Under the pieces are notes generated by a model. That model worked only from the letters and a program-made list of their open reading frames with translations. It had not been told where the DNA came from and did not search any database. This document shows positions 32,846-42,628 of a stretch of 42,948 nt of DNA, piece after piece. The stretch comes from Streptococcus massiliensis DSM 18628 (lineage in GTDB: Bacteria; Bacillota; Bacilli; Lactobacillales; Streptococcaceae): assembly GCF_000380065.1 (NCBI RefSeq), contig NZ_KB904366.1, positions 1-42,948 of the forward strand. Reading direction: 5' to 3'. Position numbers and translations under genes: made by a program. Position 1 is the first letter of the stretch, and each line of letters opens with the position of its first letter.

Positions 32846-35251
32846 TTACCGCACTTCCGCGCCCAATTTTTCAATCAGGGATTTTTGGATTTTTTCCATG
32901 TACTTGGCGACTTCTTCGTCGGACAGGGTTGCTTCTGGATTTTGGAAGGTCAGGCTGTAAGCCATTGACTTGACGCCCACGCCCAATTTTTCCCCAGAGA
33001 AAATGTCGAAAAGCTTGATGTCCGTCAGTCGCTTGACACCCGCAGCGCGGATTGCCTCCACCACTTCCTTGTGGCTGACCTTGGCGTCAAGGAGCAGCGC
33101 CACATCGCGGGTTACCGCAGGGAATTTGGTGATGTCGGAAAATGGCTGCGCGGCTTCCAAGTTTTCCTCAATAGCCGAGAGATTAAGCTCAGCCACATAA
33201 GTCTCTGGAATATCGTAGCTCTTAGCTGTCGCTGGGTGAATTTGCCCGACGTAGCCGACCACTTGCCCCTTGAGGGAAATCAATGCGGTACGCCCAGGGT
33301 GCATGCTAGCTAAGCTACTATCAGCCGTATAGTCCACTTGCAGGTTGAGCCGGTCGAAAATCGCCTCAATAATCCCCTTGGCATAGAAGAAATCAACAGG
33401 TACTGCTGGCGTTTGGAAATCCTTCTCACTGACTAAGCCCGTCAGAGCAAAGGCAAAGCTGTTGATTTCATGCGGTAGCTCTTCCTTAGGATTGCCCTTT
33501 TGCTCAAATACTTTACCAATTTCATAAAGAGCCAAATCTTTTTGTTTGCGCGCAACATTGTAGCTGACGGTGTCCAGCATACCTGCTATCATATTTTGCC
33601 GCAAGACGCTACGCTCAATGGTCATCGGCCACATGAGCTCGGTCAGATGAGACGGCGCTAGGCTAAACTCGACTGCTTTTTCAGGCGTTGTCAAAGCGTA
33701 GGAGATAATCTCGGTCAAGCCTGCTCCCTCGGCAGTCGCTCTGACCTTGCGCCGCAATTTTTGGGTCGCAGTCAATTCGCCAGCCGTTCCCGCATCTTGT
33801 GGCAGGGTCACAGGCAGACGGTCATAGCCATAAATCCGCGCGATTTCTTCAAACAAATCCGCTGGAATACGGATGTCCCAACGACGACGCGGCACACTGA
33901 CAGTAAAATGCTCCGCATTGCCAGAAAGTCCAAAGCCTAGACGGCGGAAAATCTCCTCAATATCGTTGTAAACCAGCTCCGTTCCCAAGACACGATTGAC
34001 ATCTGCCAAGCTCGTCGAAACTTGGGTATCAGCCGTATCAAGTTGGCCAGCAGAAACACTGCCTTTGTAAACCGTCGCGCCAGCCAGGTCCGCAATCATG
34101 CTGGCTGCCGCATCAAGCGCCTCAGTGACTGTTGCTAGATTGATGCCTTTTTCAAAGCGGGATGACGACTCCGAACGCAGCCCCAAACGTCCGCTGGTCT
34201 TGCGCACAGCCTTGCCGTCAAAGACAGCAGCTTCCAGCACAAGGCGGCGGGAAGTATGAGAAATCTCGGTGTCGGCTCCGCCCATGACCCCAGCCAGAGC
34301 CACAGGCTTATCAGCCACTGTGATGACCAAATCGCTGGTTTCCAGCTCGCGTTCTTCGCCGTCTAGCGTCACCAACTTCTCACCAGAACGCGCCTCGCGC
34401 ACAACGATTGTCTCCGCCTCAAAGGTGTCCAAATCAAAGGCGTGCATGGGTTGGCCAAAATAAAGCAAGATATAGTTGGTCACATCGACCACATTGTTAA
34501 TGGGACGAATGCCCTCGTTCATGAGGTAATTTTGCAGCCACTGAGGACTAGGCGCAATGGTCACATCCTCTAAAATCCGTGCCGCATAAAAAGGCGCTTT
34601 CTCTGTCTCAATCGCTACTGACAAGTGCTCAGCAGTCGCTTTTTCGCTTTCTACCAAAGGGAAATCTTTAAACTTGACTTCCTTGTCATAAATCGCTGCC
34701 ACTTCGTGCGCCACACCCAGCATGGACAGGGCGTCCGCACGGTTCGGCGTAATCGAAAGCTCGATAATCTCGTCGTCAAGATCTAGATAGCTGAAAACTG
34801 CTTCCCCATTGACCGCTTCTTGCGGCAAAATTTGGATACCGTCTGAAAACTCCTTAGGCACCACTGAATCGGAAATCCCCAGCTCAGCCAGCGAACAAAT
34901 CATGCCCAAAGACTCATAGCCACGGATTTTCCCCTTTTTAATCTTGTAATTATCGGCAATGCGAGCACCGGGCAGCGCCACGATAACCTTGATACCCGCG
35001 CGAACGTTAGGCGCTCCGCAGACGATTTGTCGCGCTTCGCCTTCGCCCGTATCTACTTGGCACAAGTGCAGGTGCGTTTCTGGAATATCCTCGCAAGATA
35101 GGACTTCACCGACGACAATCTTTGACAAGCCGGCAGCTGGCGACGTCACGCCCTCTACTTCAATCCCTGTGGTTGACATTTTCTCAGCCAATTCGCTGCT
35201 TGGCACATCCACATCAACCAATTCTTTTAACCAATTATAACTTACTAACAT
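32846..35251 (-). CDS. pheT: Phenylalanine-tRNA ligase beta subunit
   Basis: Editing and tRNA-binding subunit of the alpha2-beta2 synthetase, 801 residues. The N-terminal OB fold (tRNA-binding) contains [20 protein letters not shown]. The B3/B4 editing domain includes [13 protein letters not shown]. Later come [23 protein letters not shown] and the B5 core-like domain. A C-terminal anticodon-binding (FDX-ACB) domain ends in [27 protein letters not shown]-type sequence. SD GAGG before ATG 35251. Co-transcribed with pheS and the GNAT gene behind the T-box. Confidence 0.97.
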   Translation of the reverse strand: MLVSYNWLKELVDVDVPSSELAEKMSTTGIEVEGVTSPAAGLSKIVVGEVLSCEDIPETHLHLCQVDTGEGEARQIVCGAPNVRAGIKVIVALPGARIADNYKIKKGKIRGYESLGMICSLAELGISDSVVPKEFSDGIQILPQEAVNGEAVFSYLDLDDEIIELSITPNRADALSMLGVAHEVAAIYDKEVKFKDFPLVESEKATAEHLSVAIETEKAPFYAARILEDVTIAPSPQWLQNYLMNEGIRPINNVVDVTNYILLYFGQPMHAFDLDTFEAETIVVREARSGEKLVTLDGEERELETSDLVITVADKPVALAGVMGGADTEISHTSRRLVLEAAVFDGKAVRKTSGRLGLRSESSSRFEKGINLATVTEALDAAASMIADLAGATVYKGSVSAGQLDTADTQVSTSLADVNRVLGTELVYNDIEEIFRRLGFGLSGNAEHFTVSVPRRRWDIRIPADLFEEIARIYGYDRLPVTLPQDAGTAGELTATQKLRRKVRATAEGAGLTEIISYALTTPEKAVEFSLAPSHLTELMWPMTIERSVLRQNMIAGMLDTVSYNVARKQKDLALYEIGKVFEQKGNPKEELPHEINSFAFALTGLVSEKDFQTPAVPVDFFYAKGIIEAIFDRLNLQVDYTADSSLASMHPGRTALISLKGQVVGYVGQIHPATAKSYDIPETYVAELNLSAIEENLEAAQPFSDITKFPAVTRDVALLLDAKVSHKEVVEAIRAAGVKRLTDIKLFDIFSGEKLGVGVKSMAYSLTFQNPEATLSDEEVAKYMEKIQKSLIEKLGAEVR

Positions 35252-35282
35252 CTATTTTTCCTCTTTTTATGATTCCCCATGC

Positions 35283-35795
35283 TTAAGTCAACTTTTTTCC
35301 AATCAACCAGTCGGTATCAACCTTGTCTCCTGTGGCGTATTGGTGCTCGCCGAAGCGCTCAAATCCGTATTTCCAATAGAAATGTTGCGCCTTGAAATTC
35401 TTTTCCCAGACACCTAACCAGGCCCAAGCAAAGCCACGCTTTTCAGCCTCTGCCAAGGCAAACTCGAACATTTCCTTGCCCAAGCCCAAACCATGATATT
35501 TTTGCAGGACGTAAATCCGATGAATTTCAAAAGGCTCGTCCAAGTCTGGCTGCTCGGTCTGCGCCTGCCCCCAGTTAAACTTGAGAAAACCAGCGATTTG
35601 GTCATCCTTGAGCACAAAATAGGTCTCAGACTGAGGGTCTTTCAGCTCCTTTTCAATGGTCGCAAGCGACAGCTCATGGGCAAAATAATGCTCCATATCG
35701 GCGTCATCGATGTAAGGACCAAAGGTCTCCTGATAGGTTTCAATCTCCAATTCGCGGAGAAGCGCTGCTTGATTTTCCTTGACTCTTATCAACAT
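35283..35795 (-). CDS. GNAT family N-acetyltransferase between pheS and pheT
   Basis: A 170-residue acetyltransferase with IHRIYVLQKYHGLGLGKEMF, the acetyl-CoA pyrophosphate loop (QKYHGLGLGKEM), and the C-terminal WKYGFERFGEHQY. Substrate unknown. It lies 12 bases after pheS and 31 before pheT, an arrangement I recall from other streptococci, so it is expressed under Phe T-box control. It has no clear Shine-Dalgarno. Confidence 0.88.
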   Translation of the reverse strand: MLIRVKENQAALLRELEIETYQETFGPYIDDADMEHYFAHELSLATIEKELKDPQSETYFVLKDDQIAGFLKFNWGQAQTEQPDLDEPFEIHRIYVLQKYHGLGLGKEMFEFALAEAEKRGFAWAWLGVWEKNFKAQHFYWKYGFERFGEHQYATGDKVDTDWLIGKKLT

Positions 35796-35807
35796 GTTAT
35801 TAATTCT

Positions 35808-36854
35808 TTATTTGAACTGCTCTGAGAAACGGACATCTCCCTGATAGAAACCACGAATATCGTTGATTCCATAGCGGAGCATGGCAATCCGTTCCTGCCC
35901 TAAACCAAAGGCGAAACCTGAGTATTTCTGGCTGTCAATTCCGCTCATTTCCAAGACATGAGGGTGCACCATACCAGCTCCTAAGATCTCAATCCAGCCG
36001 GTCTGCTTGCAGACATTACAGCCTTTTCCGCCGCATTTGAAGCAGGAAACGTCAACCTCAACTGACGGCTCGGTAAATGGGAAATAGCTTGGACGCAGGC
36101 GAATGCTGCGCTCTTCTCCAAACATCTTTTTGATGATGAGTTCCAGCGTCCCCGTCAAATCCGCCATAGAAATATTTTCTCCAACAACCAAACCCTCGAT
36201 TTGGTGGAATTGGTGGGAGTGGGTCGCATCGTCCGTATCCCGACGGAAAACGCGTCCTGGCGAAATCATCTTGAGCGGCCCCTTGCTAAAATCGTGAGCA
36301 TCCATTGCCCGCGCTTGGACAGGGCTGGTGTGGGTACGCATGAGGATTTCCTCAGTGATGTAGAATGTGTCTTGCATGTCACGCGCTGGGTGGTCCTTAG
36401 GCAAATTCATGCGCTCAAAATTGTAATAGTCCGTCTCTACCTCAAAGCCGTCCACCACTTGGTAGCCCATACCGATGAAAATATCTTCAATTTCTTCGCT
36501 GGTTTGGGTCAACACATGACGATTTCCCGCTGCCACCTTGCGTCCGGGCAGGGTCACATCCAGCCGTTCGTTGGCTAATTGAGCCGCTACCTTTTGCTCT
36601 TCTAGAAACTGAGCTGTTTCCTCAAAGGCCTGGGTCAGAATATCACGCGCTTCGTTGACATGCTTGCCGATAACGGGACGCATATCGGCAGAGACATCTT
36701 TCATGCCTTTGAGAATTTCGGTCAGGGAGCCTTTTTTCCCTAGGACAGAAACGCGCAAATCTTGCATTTCTTTAGCATTTTCGTACTTTAGTTCTTTCAG
36801 TTTTGACAGGGTTTCTTCCCGCAAAGCCTGCAATTTTTCTTCAATCGTTGACAT
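35808..36854 (-). CDS. pheS: Phenylalanine-tRNA ligase alpha subunit
   Basis: Catalytic subunit that charges tRNA-Phe, 348 residues. The N-terminal coiled coil (1-90) contacts tRNA. Class II motifs follow: motif 2 [21 protein letters not shown] and motif 3 [19 protein letters not shown] zinc-like cysteine cluster [16 protein letters not shown] (about 275-290) is present, typical of Gram-positive PheS. GAGGAG precedes ATG 36854. First gene after the T-box. Confidence 0.97.
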   Translation of the reverse strand: MSTIEEKLQALREETLSKLKELKYENAKEMQDLRVSVLGKKGSLTEILKGMKDVSADMRPVIGKHVNEARDILTQAFEETAQFLEEQKVAAQLANERLDVTLPGRKVAAGNRHVLTQTSEEIEDIFIGMGYQVVDGFEVETDYYNFERMNLPKDHPARDMQDTFYITEEILMRTHTSPVQARAMDAHDFSKGPLKMISPGRVFRRDTDDATHSHQFHQIEGLVVGENISMADLTGTLELIIKKMFGEERSIRLRPSYFPFTEPSVEVDVSCFKCGGKGCNVCKQTGWIEILGAGMVHPHVLEMSGIDSQKYSGFAFGLGQERIAMLRYGINDIRGFYQGDVRFSEQFK

Positions 36855-36877
36855 GATTTCTCCTCATTATTTTTCAA

Positions 36878-37077
36878 ACAAAAAACCGCGCAGCAACACT
36901 CACAAGCGGAGCGTTGACACGCGGTACCATCCGTTTTTGTCTGGAAACCAGACCTTAATTCCTCGTCCTTGGGCAAGTGAATTCGCCTAGCTTTCATCTA
37001 AGGAGCTCTCAGTCACGGCGCCTCTCCCTGTCAAACTTCCCCTAGGTTACTAGTCTTGCGGACAATATTTAATTATG
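36878..37077 (-). promoter_or_regulatory. Phe T-box riboswitch leader of pheS-GNAT-pheT
   Basis: The minus strand contains the T-box core GGATGGTACCGCG (36920-36932). The specifier region GGCGAATTCACTTGCC (36972-36987) holds the Phe codon TTC at 36979-36981. The terminator has arms CCGCG / CGCGG enclosing CAACGCTC / GAGTGTTG and ending in T6 (36880-36924). Uncharged tRNA-Phe should pair with the specifier and T-box and prevent termination. Confidence 0.92.
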
Positions 37078-37083
37078 ACTATT

Positions 37084-37112
37084 ATTTTAGCAGATTTTTG
37101 AGCATTTGGCAA
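37084..37112 (-). promoter_or_regulatory. Promoter of the pheS T-box transcript
   Basis: TTGCCA (37107-37112), 17 bases, TAAAAT (37084-37089) on the minus strand. It lies a few bases before the predicted 5' end of the T-box leader. The remaining 37113-37265 interval shows no gene. Confidence 0.75.
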
Positions 37113-37269
37113 GCTGCTAAAAAGGATAGAACAATGTTCTCAGTCAGAAATTTAAAGTTTAATTTTCTACCAAAGTTCTGTTATCAATAACAATAAATTA
37201 GTTCTCTAAGAGGGTATCATGTAATTACTGTTTTCTCCAAATGAAAAGCACTACCTAATATTTTTCTAC

Positions 37270-37298
37270 TTGCCAATTTTTTTGTGATATGTTATACT
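37270..37298 (+). promoter_or_regulatory. Promoter of tRNA-Arg
   Basis: TTGCCA (37270-37275), exactly 17 bases, TATACT (37293-37298) with an extended -10 TG. It ends 10 bases before the tRNA. Confidence 0.8.
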
Positions 37299-37308
37299 AA
37301 TGTGGTCG

Positions 37309-37380
37309 CCACCCTTAGTGTAATGGATATCACGTAAGATTCCGGTTCTTGAGATGGGAGTTCGATTCTCTCAGGGTGGA
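37309..37380 (+). tRNA. tRNA-Arg (anticodon CCG)
   Basis: A 72-base cloverleaf: acceptor CCACCCT / AGGGTGG with discriminator A, D-arm GTG..CAC, anticodon stem TAAGA / TCTTG around the loop TTCCGGT (anticodon CCG, reading CGG), and T-arm GGGAG-TTCGATT-CTCTC. The 3' CCA is not encoded. The acceptor starts with C rather than the usual G. It is a single-gene transcription unit with its own promoter and terminator. Confidence 0.93.
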
Positions 37381-37425
37381 TAATTACTTCAATGATATCT
37401 TGTCGGTTTATTTAATCAAACAGCG

Positions 37426-37464
37426 AAAACTCTATATTATCTACCGATAATATAGAGTTTTTTT
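37426..37464 (+). terminator. Terminator of tRNA-Arg
   Basis: AAAACTCTATATTATC / GATAATATAGAGTTTT long hairpin followed by T-rich sequence. It may also end the minus-strand YihY transcript, although that gene's stop lies 28 bases to the right. Confidence 0.85.
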
Positions 37465-37492
37465 ATTTTCATTGACATTGCCTTCATCCAAA

Positions 37493-38398
37493 TTAATTTT
37501 TACCTTTTCCCTTTTTGACTAAAGAAATTATTTGCCCGCTTCGCGTTTCAAATTGGTCTTCGTGGCAACTTTGGTAGCTAGCGTTTAGAATGGCTCCAAT
37601 AATCAGGATTTTGGAAATAATAATAAACCAGACCATGATAACAACGGTCACTACCGAGCCCAGAAAGCGAGCATCGATAAAGTGGTTCATGTAATTGTCA
37701 ATATAGACTGAAAACAAATGCATAAGGCTGAAAATGACGACCAGAACAAAAGCTGTCCCTGGTAGCACATAGCGCAGCTTGTGAATTTTGACATTAGGTA
37801 GGAAAAAATAGAGCATGACCAGAGACAGGAAGAGCACCAGATAAATGGTCGGCTGGGTCATGGTCGAGAGTTGCTGATAAAAGCTATCGTCGAAATCCCA
37901 AAAATTGTGGAGCAGGGTCAGCAGCGTCCGGCTGAACATGGTCAAAAGGAGCGACAGAGCAAAAAGGATTTGCAGGCCGAAGCTGACAATCAAGCCAAAC
38001 AATCGGTTCCAAATCAAACTGCGGTCCTTTCCCACGCCGTAGGCTTTATTGAAAGCCTTTTGCAGAAAAGAAAGACTTTGCGAAAAGCTCCACAGAGCTG
38101 ACAAAATGGAAAAGCTGAGCAAGCCCGACGAAGGCTGAGTCAGCACGCTCTTCACAATTTTTGCCACGGTCTGATAAAGCGTATCGGGCAGATTATCCTG
38201 TAAAATCTGCAGGAGCGTATCGGCCTTGATATGAAAGTAAGGCAGGATATTTGCCACAATCAAGAGCAGGGGAAAAATCGAAATCAGCATGTAGTAGGCT
38301 ACTGCAATGCTGGTAATATCAGTCTCGGCCTGCTTATAAAAAGACAAAAAAGACTGTAAAAAGTGATTTTGCCTTACCATTTTAACAATCTTTTTCAT
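37493..38398 (-). CDS. YihY/virulence factor BrkB family membrane protein
   Basis: A 301-residue polytopic protein with about six membrane helices. Family blocks visible are ITSIAVAYYMLISIFPLLLI near the N-terminus, and LRYVLPGTAFVLVVIFSLMH, then GSVVTVVIMVWFIIISKILIIGAILNA near the C-terminus. It was once called ribonuclease BN by mistake; its role is unclear. Start 38398 (MKKIVKMVRQ) lies five bases after the map stop and is preferred to the long extension overlapping map. Confidence 0.88.
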   Translation of the reverse strand: MKKIVKMVRQNHFLQSFLSFYKQAETDITSIAVAYYMLISIFPLLLIVANILPYFHIKADTLLQILQDNLPDTLYQTVAKIVKSVLTQPSSGLLSFSILSALWSFSQSLSFLQKAFNKAYGVGKDRSLIWNRLFGLIVSFGLQILFALSLLLTMFSRTLLTLLHNFWDFDDSFYQQLSTMTQPTIYLVLFLSLVMLYFFLPNVKIHKLRYVLPGTAFVLVVIFSLMHLFSVYIDNYMNHFIDARFLGSVVTVVIMVWFIIISKILIIGAILNASYQSCHEDQFETRSGQIISLVKKGKGKN

Positions 38399-38403
38399 CT
38401 TTC

Positions 38404-39261
38404 TTAATAAGTTCCTTCCTCGCCTTGGCTGGTCAAAATGACCGGACCGTCTTTGGTAATCACAAATTGGTGCTCGTACTGGCAAGATAGACCGCCATCT
38501 AAGGTCTTGTGCGCCCAGCCCGTTTCAAAGTCGGTGTCAATTTCCCAAGTGCCTGTCGAAATCATGGGCTCAATCGTCAAGACCATGCCTTCGCGCAAAC
38601 GCAAGCCACGTCCAGCACGGCCGTAGTGCGGCACCATAGGTTCCTCGTGCATGGTCGGTCCAACACCGTGTCCGACCAAATCACGCACCACACCGTAGCC
38701 GTGTGTTTCGGCGTATTCTTGAATGGCTGCGCCGATATCGCCAATCCGATTGCCAACTTGCGCCGCCTGAATGCCGCGATAGAGGCATTCCTTGGTCACT
38801 GCCATGAGGTCTTTGACTTCTTGACTAACTTCACCAACCGCATAAGCCCAGCAAGAATCGGCCATGCCGCCACGGAAATTTTCTGTGTGCTGCTTCATCT
38901 GCGCAACATTATCAAAATTGAGCTTAGAAACGTCCAATTCTGCCTTGTCCACCAAACCCAAAACCATATCTACCTTGATGAGGTCGCCCTCGACCAGCTT
39001 TTGGTGACGGGGGAAAGCGTGCGCTACTTCGTCATTCAAGGAGCAGCAAGTTGCGTAAGGATAGTCCATGACGCTACCCTCTACACCGATTTGCAAGGGC
39101 AGAGCATTGGCTTCCTTACAGCGTTTGCGGACATATTCTTCGATTTCCCACATGTCAATCCCCGGCTGAATCAGCTCTCTCAGACCGAGATGAACACTGG
39201 CCAGAAAATCTCCACTTTTATCCATTAAATCAATTTCACGTTGTGATTTTAAAGTAATCAT
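38404..39261 (-). CDS. map: Type I methionine aminopeptidase
   Basis: Removes the initiator methionine from nascent proteins. The 285-residue pita-bread metalloprotease has metal ligands in VDMVLG and ELDVSK (two Asp), VGHGVGPTMHEEP (His), LTIEPM (Glu) and YEHQF (Glu). It also has a streptococcal insertion around 110-140 (QMKQHTENFRGGMADSCWAY). AAAGGAAA precedes ATG 39261; it lies 13 bases after spxR. Confidence 0.95.
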   Translation of the reverse strand: MITLKSQREIDLMDKSGDFLASVHLGLRELIQPGIDMWEIEEYVRKRCKEANALPLQIGVEGSVMDYPYATCCSLNDEVAHAFPRHQKLVEGDLIKVDMVLGLVDKAELDVSKLNFDNVAQMKQHTENFRGGMADSCWAYAVGEVSQEVKDLMAVTKECLYRGIQAAQVGNRIGDIGAAIQEYAETHGYGVVRDLVGHGVGPTMHEEPMVPHYGRAGRGLRLREGMVLTIEPMISTGTWEIDTDFETGWAHKTLDGGLSCQYEHQFVITKDGPVILTSQGEEGTY

Positions 39262-39274
39262 ACTTTCCTTTCTT

Positions 39275-40552
39275 TTAATTAATCTTTACTGTAATCGTTG
39301 CTTTCGCTACTAACTGTTGTTCTCGATACAGATGATAATCAATAATAGCAGAACGTCTAGTCTGACGCACAATTGTTGGCTCCAAATGAACAACCTCGTC
39401 TAACTGTAGAGCTTGTAAATAATAAAGCACTAACTGCTCAATAATCAGATTTTTCCCCTTATCGCGCATCAGTTGATGAGTCACCGTAGTTAACATCTCT
39501 GTTAAGACACCACTAGCTAGGGCACCATTGCTTTCTAGCATGAAAGGCTCAACCAAAAAAGAAAACTTACTGTCCTTACTATCCAATTTATGAATGATTT
39601 GGTCGCTAAAAGTCGGCAAATTAGAAGTCTGAATCTGGTTCATCTGCTCCATAACATCGCGTCTAGTTAGAACACCCAAAAGTGTGCCATTCCCACGAAT
39701 AACAGGCACCATTTCAAAATCCTCAGCAATCATTTGCTGACTAACATTGGCCAAACTATCTTTGGGTGATGTCGTGAAAACCGACTTAGTCATAACCTGA
39801 TGCAAAGACAAATCTGGTGATTTATCACCTGCATCACGCATAGTCACCACCCCTACTACGACTTGATGCTGATTGATGATGGGAAAACGGCTAAAACGAT
39901 TTTTTCGGACTAAGTTGAGATAATCACGAACCGTATCCGTATCTTTCAAAAAGCCATAACTCTGACTATCACGATAAACCTGCGCCACCTTGATGATGTC
40001 GGTCTTAATTTGCATATTAGACAAGGCGTGATTAATCGTTCGAGCCACCGTGTAAGTGTCATGCGAGCTACGCAATACTGGAATTGAGAGGCGGTTAGCC
40101 AGCTCTAATACACTCTGAGAGACCTTAAAACCACCTGTTACCAAAACAGCATTGGCATGCTCCAAGGCCAAAAGCTGGACACTTGTCCGATCTCCAACAA
40201 TGACCAAACCACTATCAGTCAAGTAATGAACGACACTATCTGTCTCCATTGCTCCAATCAGAAAGCGTGAAAATTCCCCTTCAAGTCCTGCATGACCAGC
40301 TAAAACTTCAGATCCTGTAACCTGCGCCACTTCATGATAGGTCAGATGCTGCAAAATTTCCTTACTCTGCTTGACGCGAACCGTCCCACTTCGCGGACGA
40401 GTTTCTACTAGACCTAGATTTTCAGCCGCTTTAATAGCTCGATAGGCTGTTCCATCGCTGACACCTAAAAAATTTGAAATGCTGCGCACGCTGACGCGCT
40501 TACCCACTGGCAAATTTTCAAGATAATCAATAATTTCTTGGTGCTTACTCAT
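39275..40552 (-). CDS. spxR: CBS-HotDog transcription factor SpxR
   Basis: A 425-residue regulator. Domain order: N-terminal winged HTH (1-60, VRSISNFLGVSDGTAYRAIK), DRTGG-like domain (70-180), two CBS domains (about 195-310, with FSRFPIINQHQVVVGVV and FEMVPVIRGNGTLLGVLTRRD), and a C-terminal HotDog thioesterase-like fold. In S. pneumoniae SpxR positively affects spxB (pyruvate oxidase); CBS and HotDog domains suggest it senses adenine nucleotides or acyl-CoA. It overlaps the GNAT gene by eight bases. Confidence 0.92.
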   Translation of the reverse strand: MSKHQEIIDYLENLPVGKRVSVRSISNFLGVSDGTAYRAIKAAENLGLVETRPRSGTVRVKQSKEILQHLTYHEVAQVTGSEVLAGHAGLEGEFSRFLIGAMETDSVVHYLTDSGLVIVGDRTSVQLLALEHANAVLVTGGFKVSQSVLELANRLSIPVLRSSHDTYTVARTINHALSNMQIKTDIIKVAQVYRDSQSYGFLKDTDTVRDYLNLVRKNRFSRFPIINQHQVVVGVVTMRDAGDKSPDLSLHQVMTKSVFTTSPKDSLANVSQQMIAEDFEMVPVIRGNGTLLGVLTRRDVMEQMNQIQTSNLPTFSDQIIHKLDSKDSKFSFLVEPFMLESNGALASGVLTEMLTTVTHQLMRDKGKNLIIEQLVLYYLQALQLDEVVHLEPTIVRQTRRSAIIDYHLYREQQLVAKATITVKIN

Positions 40553-41096
40553 GAAATTGTTCCTTCTCCAAACGAAACTCTAAATAATCTCGCATTTTCC
40601 GCGTATAGCGGTCGCTCCCCTTAAAGTGACGAGAGAGCTTAAATCCACTCTTTTTCGCTACTTTTTGGCTAGCAATATTTTCCTGGTGCGTAATGATCCT
40701 AAGAACCTTTAGCTCAAACACTTGAAAAGATAAAAAAGCTAGCTCACGTAGGCATTCAGTCATAAGCCCCTGCCCCCAATAGTCTTTATGCAAAAAATAA
40801 CCAAGCTCAGCTTCTCTTTTTACTTCATCTAACTTTTCAAATTTAATACAGCCAATCATCCGCTGGCTTTCTTTCTCGCAAATCATCCAAACTCCCAAGG
40901 GTTGCTTCATAAAATAATTTGCCAAAGCAAACTGACTTTCTGCTAGACTAGTCTGCACAGGAAAGATAAATTGTAAATTTTCAGGATTACGAGCAATATC
41001 ATGAAAATCCTCAGCATCTGTAAAAAGTGGTGGTCGCAAAATAAGTCGCTCTGTCTCAAATACACTGTAGACCGCAAATTTTGTCCAGAGATTCAT
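40545..41096 (-). CDS. GNAT family N-acetyltransferase (RimJ/RimL-like)
   Basis: A 183-residue acetyltransferase: FETERLILRPPLFTDAEDFH at the start, AELGYFLHKDYWGQGLMTEC with the acetyl-CoA loop (YWGQGLM), and NIASQKVAKKSGF. This pattern is typical of the RimJ/RimL branch that acetylates N-termini or small amines; substrate unknown. ATG 41096 is chosen for its AGAGGAAAA ribosome-binding site. It lies 28 bases after murA. Confidence 0.88.
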   Translation of the reverse strand: MNLWTKFAVYSVFETERLILRPPLFTDAEDFHDIARNPENLQFIFPVQTSLAESQFALANYFMKQPLGVWMICEKESQRMIGCIKFEKLDEVKREAELGYFLHKDYWGQGLMTECLRELAFLSFQVFELKVLRIITHQENIASQKVAKKSGFKLSRHFKGSDRYTRKMRDYLEFRLEKEQFHE

Positions 41097-41124
41097 CTCT
41101 GTTTTCCTCTTTTCTAAAGATAGT

Positions 41125-42387
41125 TCACTCTTCAATCAGACGAATATCTGCCCCTAAATCAGTCAATTTTTCAATGATATTTGAATAGCCTCGTAGGATA
41201 AATTCAACATTCGTAATTTCCGTCTGCCCCTTAGCCATCAAACCGGCAATCACCAAACAAGCCCCTGCCCGTAGATCGGTTGCCTTAACAGCAGCACCTT
41301 TAAGCTGATTAGGCCCTTCATAAACAATCTGATCTCTAATCGTGCTAATATTTGCAGCCATTTTGCCCAGCTCTGCTACATGGTTGACTCGTTTTTCATA
41401 AATGGTATCAATAATCGTACCGCGCCCTTGTGTTGTCAAAAGCAAAGGAGTAATCGGTTGCTGTAAATCGGTCGCAAAACCGGGATAAGGCGCCGTTTTG
41501 ATGATAACAGGTTTAAGCTTTTCTTGTCTTTCAACAAAAATGCTATCTTCAGATACGGTCATACGAACACCCATCTCTTCCAGTTTAGCAATGAACCCCT
41601 CCAGATGTTCGTAAAGAACATTGTTAATCTGCACCCCATCACCAATTGCAGCAGCCATAGATATATAAGTCCCTGCTTCAATTCGATCGGGGATGACCTG
41701 ATGACGAGTTCCGTGAAGTTTATCAACACCCTCAATCAGAATGACGTCCGTTCCTGCACCACGGATATGAGCTCCCATATTGTTGAGCAAGGTTGCTACA
41801 TCAACAATTTCAGGTTCACGAGCTGCATTTTCAATAACCGTTCTACCCACTGCCTTAACAGCAGCTAACATGGTATTGATCGTTGCTCCCACGCTTACTG
41901 TATCCATGTAGATGGTTGCACCTTTCAGGCGTTGCCCATTTTCTGTCGCCAGACGCATAGCACTGCCCTCATAACTAACAGACGCCCCCATCGCTTCAAA
42001 AGCCTTTAGATGCAAATCAATTGGCCTTGGACCAAGATCACAACCACCAGGTAAGCCAACCGTTGCCTCACCATAGCGTCCTAATAAACTTCCATAGAAG
42101 TAATAGGAAGCTCGCAAACTATTAATCTTACCATAAGGCATGGGCATATTTTGAACACCACGAGGATCAATGATGAGGCTGTCCTCTTGACGCTCAACTT
42201 TAGCTCCCATAGCCTTCATAATATCAATCAAACTTGCTACATCTGAGATGTCTGGCACACCATCTAGGATTACTAAACCATCAGCCAAAATGATAGCTGG
42301 AATCAAAGCAACAACACTATTTTTAGCTCCTGAAACAGTCACTCGTCCTTTAAGACGATGACCACCGTTAATGATAATTTTTTTCAT
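41125..42387 (-). CDS. murA: UDP-N-acetylglucosamine 1-carboxyvinyltransferase
   Basis: First committed step of peptidoglycan synthesis, adding enolpyruvyl to UDP-GlcNAc; target of fosfomycin. The 420-residue inside-out barrel has [14 protein letters not shown] (UDP-GlcNAc site with Lys22-Asn23 equivalents) and the active-site loop [20 protein letters not shown] with the catalytic cysteine. Streptococci usually carry two murA paralogues; I cannot say which this is. Its promoter probably includes the TGGTATAAT near 42434-42442. Heads a unit with GNAT, spxR, map and YihY genes. Confidence 0.95.
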   Translation of the reverse strand: MKKIIINGGHRLKGRVTVSGAKNSVVALIPAIILADGLVILDGVPDISDVASLIDIMKAMGAKVERQEDSLIIDPRGVQNMPMPYGKINSLRASYYFYGSLLGRYGEATVGLPGGCDLGPRPIDLHLKAFEAMGASVSYEGSAMRLATENGQRLKGATIYMDTVSVGATINTMLAAVKAVGRTVIENAAREPEIVDVATLLNNMGAHIRGAGTDVILIEGVDKLHGTRHQVIPDRIEAGTYISMAAAIGDGVQINNVLYEHLEGFIAKLEEMGVRMTVSEDSIFVERQEKLKPVIIKTAPYPGFATDLQQPITPLLLTTQGRGTIIDTIYEKRVNHVAELGKMAANISTIRDQIVYEGPNQLKGAAVKATDLRAGACLVIAGLMAKGQTEITNVEFILRGYSNIIEKLTDLGADIRLIEE

Positions 42388-42593
42388 ATTTTCAAACTTT
42401 CATACAATTCTATCACGTAGACGTTCCGTTCTATTATACCATAAATAGCCGAACTTTTCTATAACACAATTAGATATTTCCTTACCTTAAAATACAGAAA
42501 ATAGAATTACATACTTTTGAAACAAAATTGACACCAACATTACTATGACTTAATTTTTGCTGACCTAAAAATTCACTTTATTTTTGGGCAACG

Positions 42594-42623
42594 AAAAAAG
42601 ATTGAGAAAAGCTCAATCTTTTT
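42594..42623. terminator. Bidirectional hairpin beside the ISL3-type element
   Basis: AAAAAGATTGAG / CTCAATCTTTTT perfect 12-base arms with a five-base loop. It lies directly left of the element. The stretch 42388-42593 holds the murA promoter and nothing else recognisable. Confidence 0.8.
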
Positions 42624-42628
42624 ATTCT

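Noticed and set aside
38509-39228. 239-residue plus-strand ORF
   Set aside because: It lies fully antisense to map, has no ribosome-binding site and resembles no protein; it is a reading-frame shadow.
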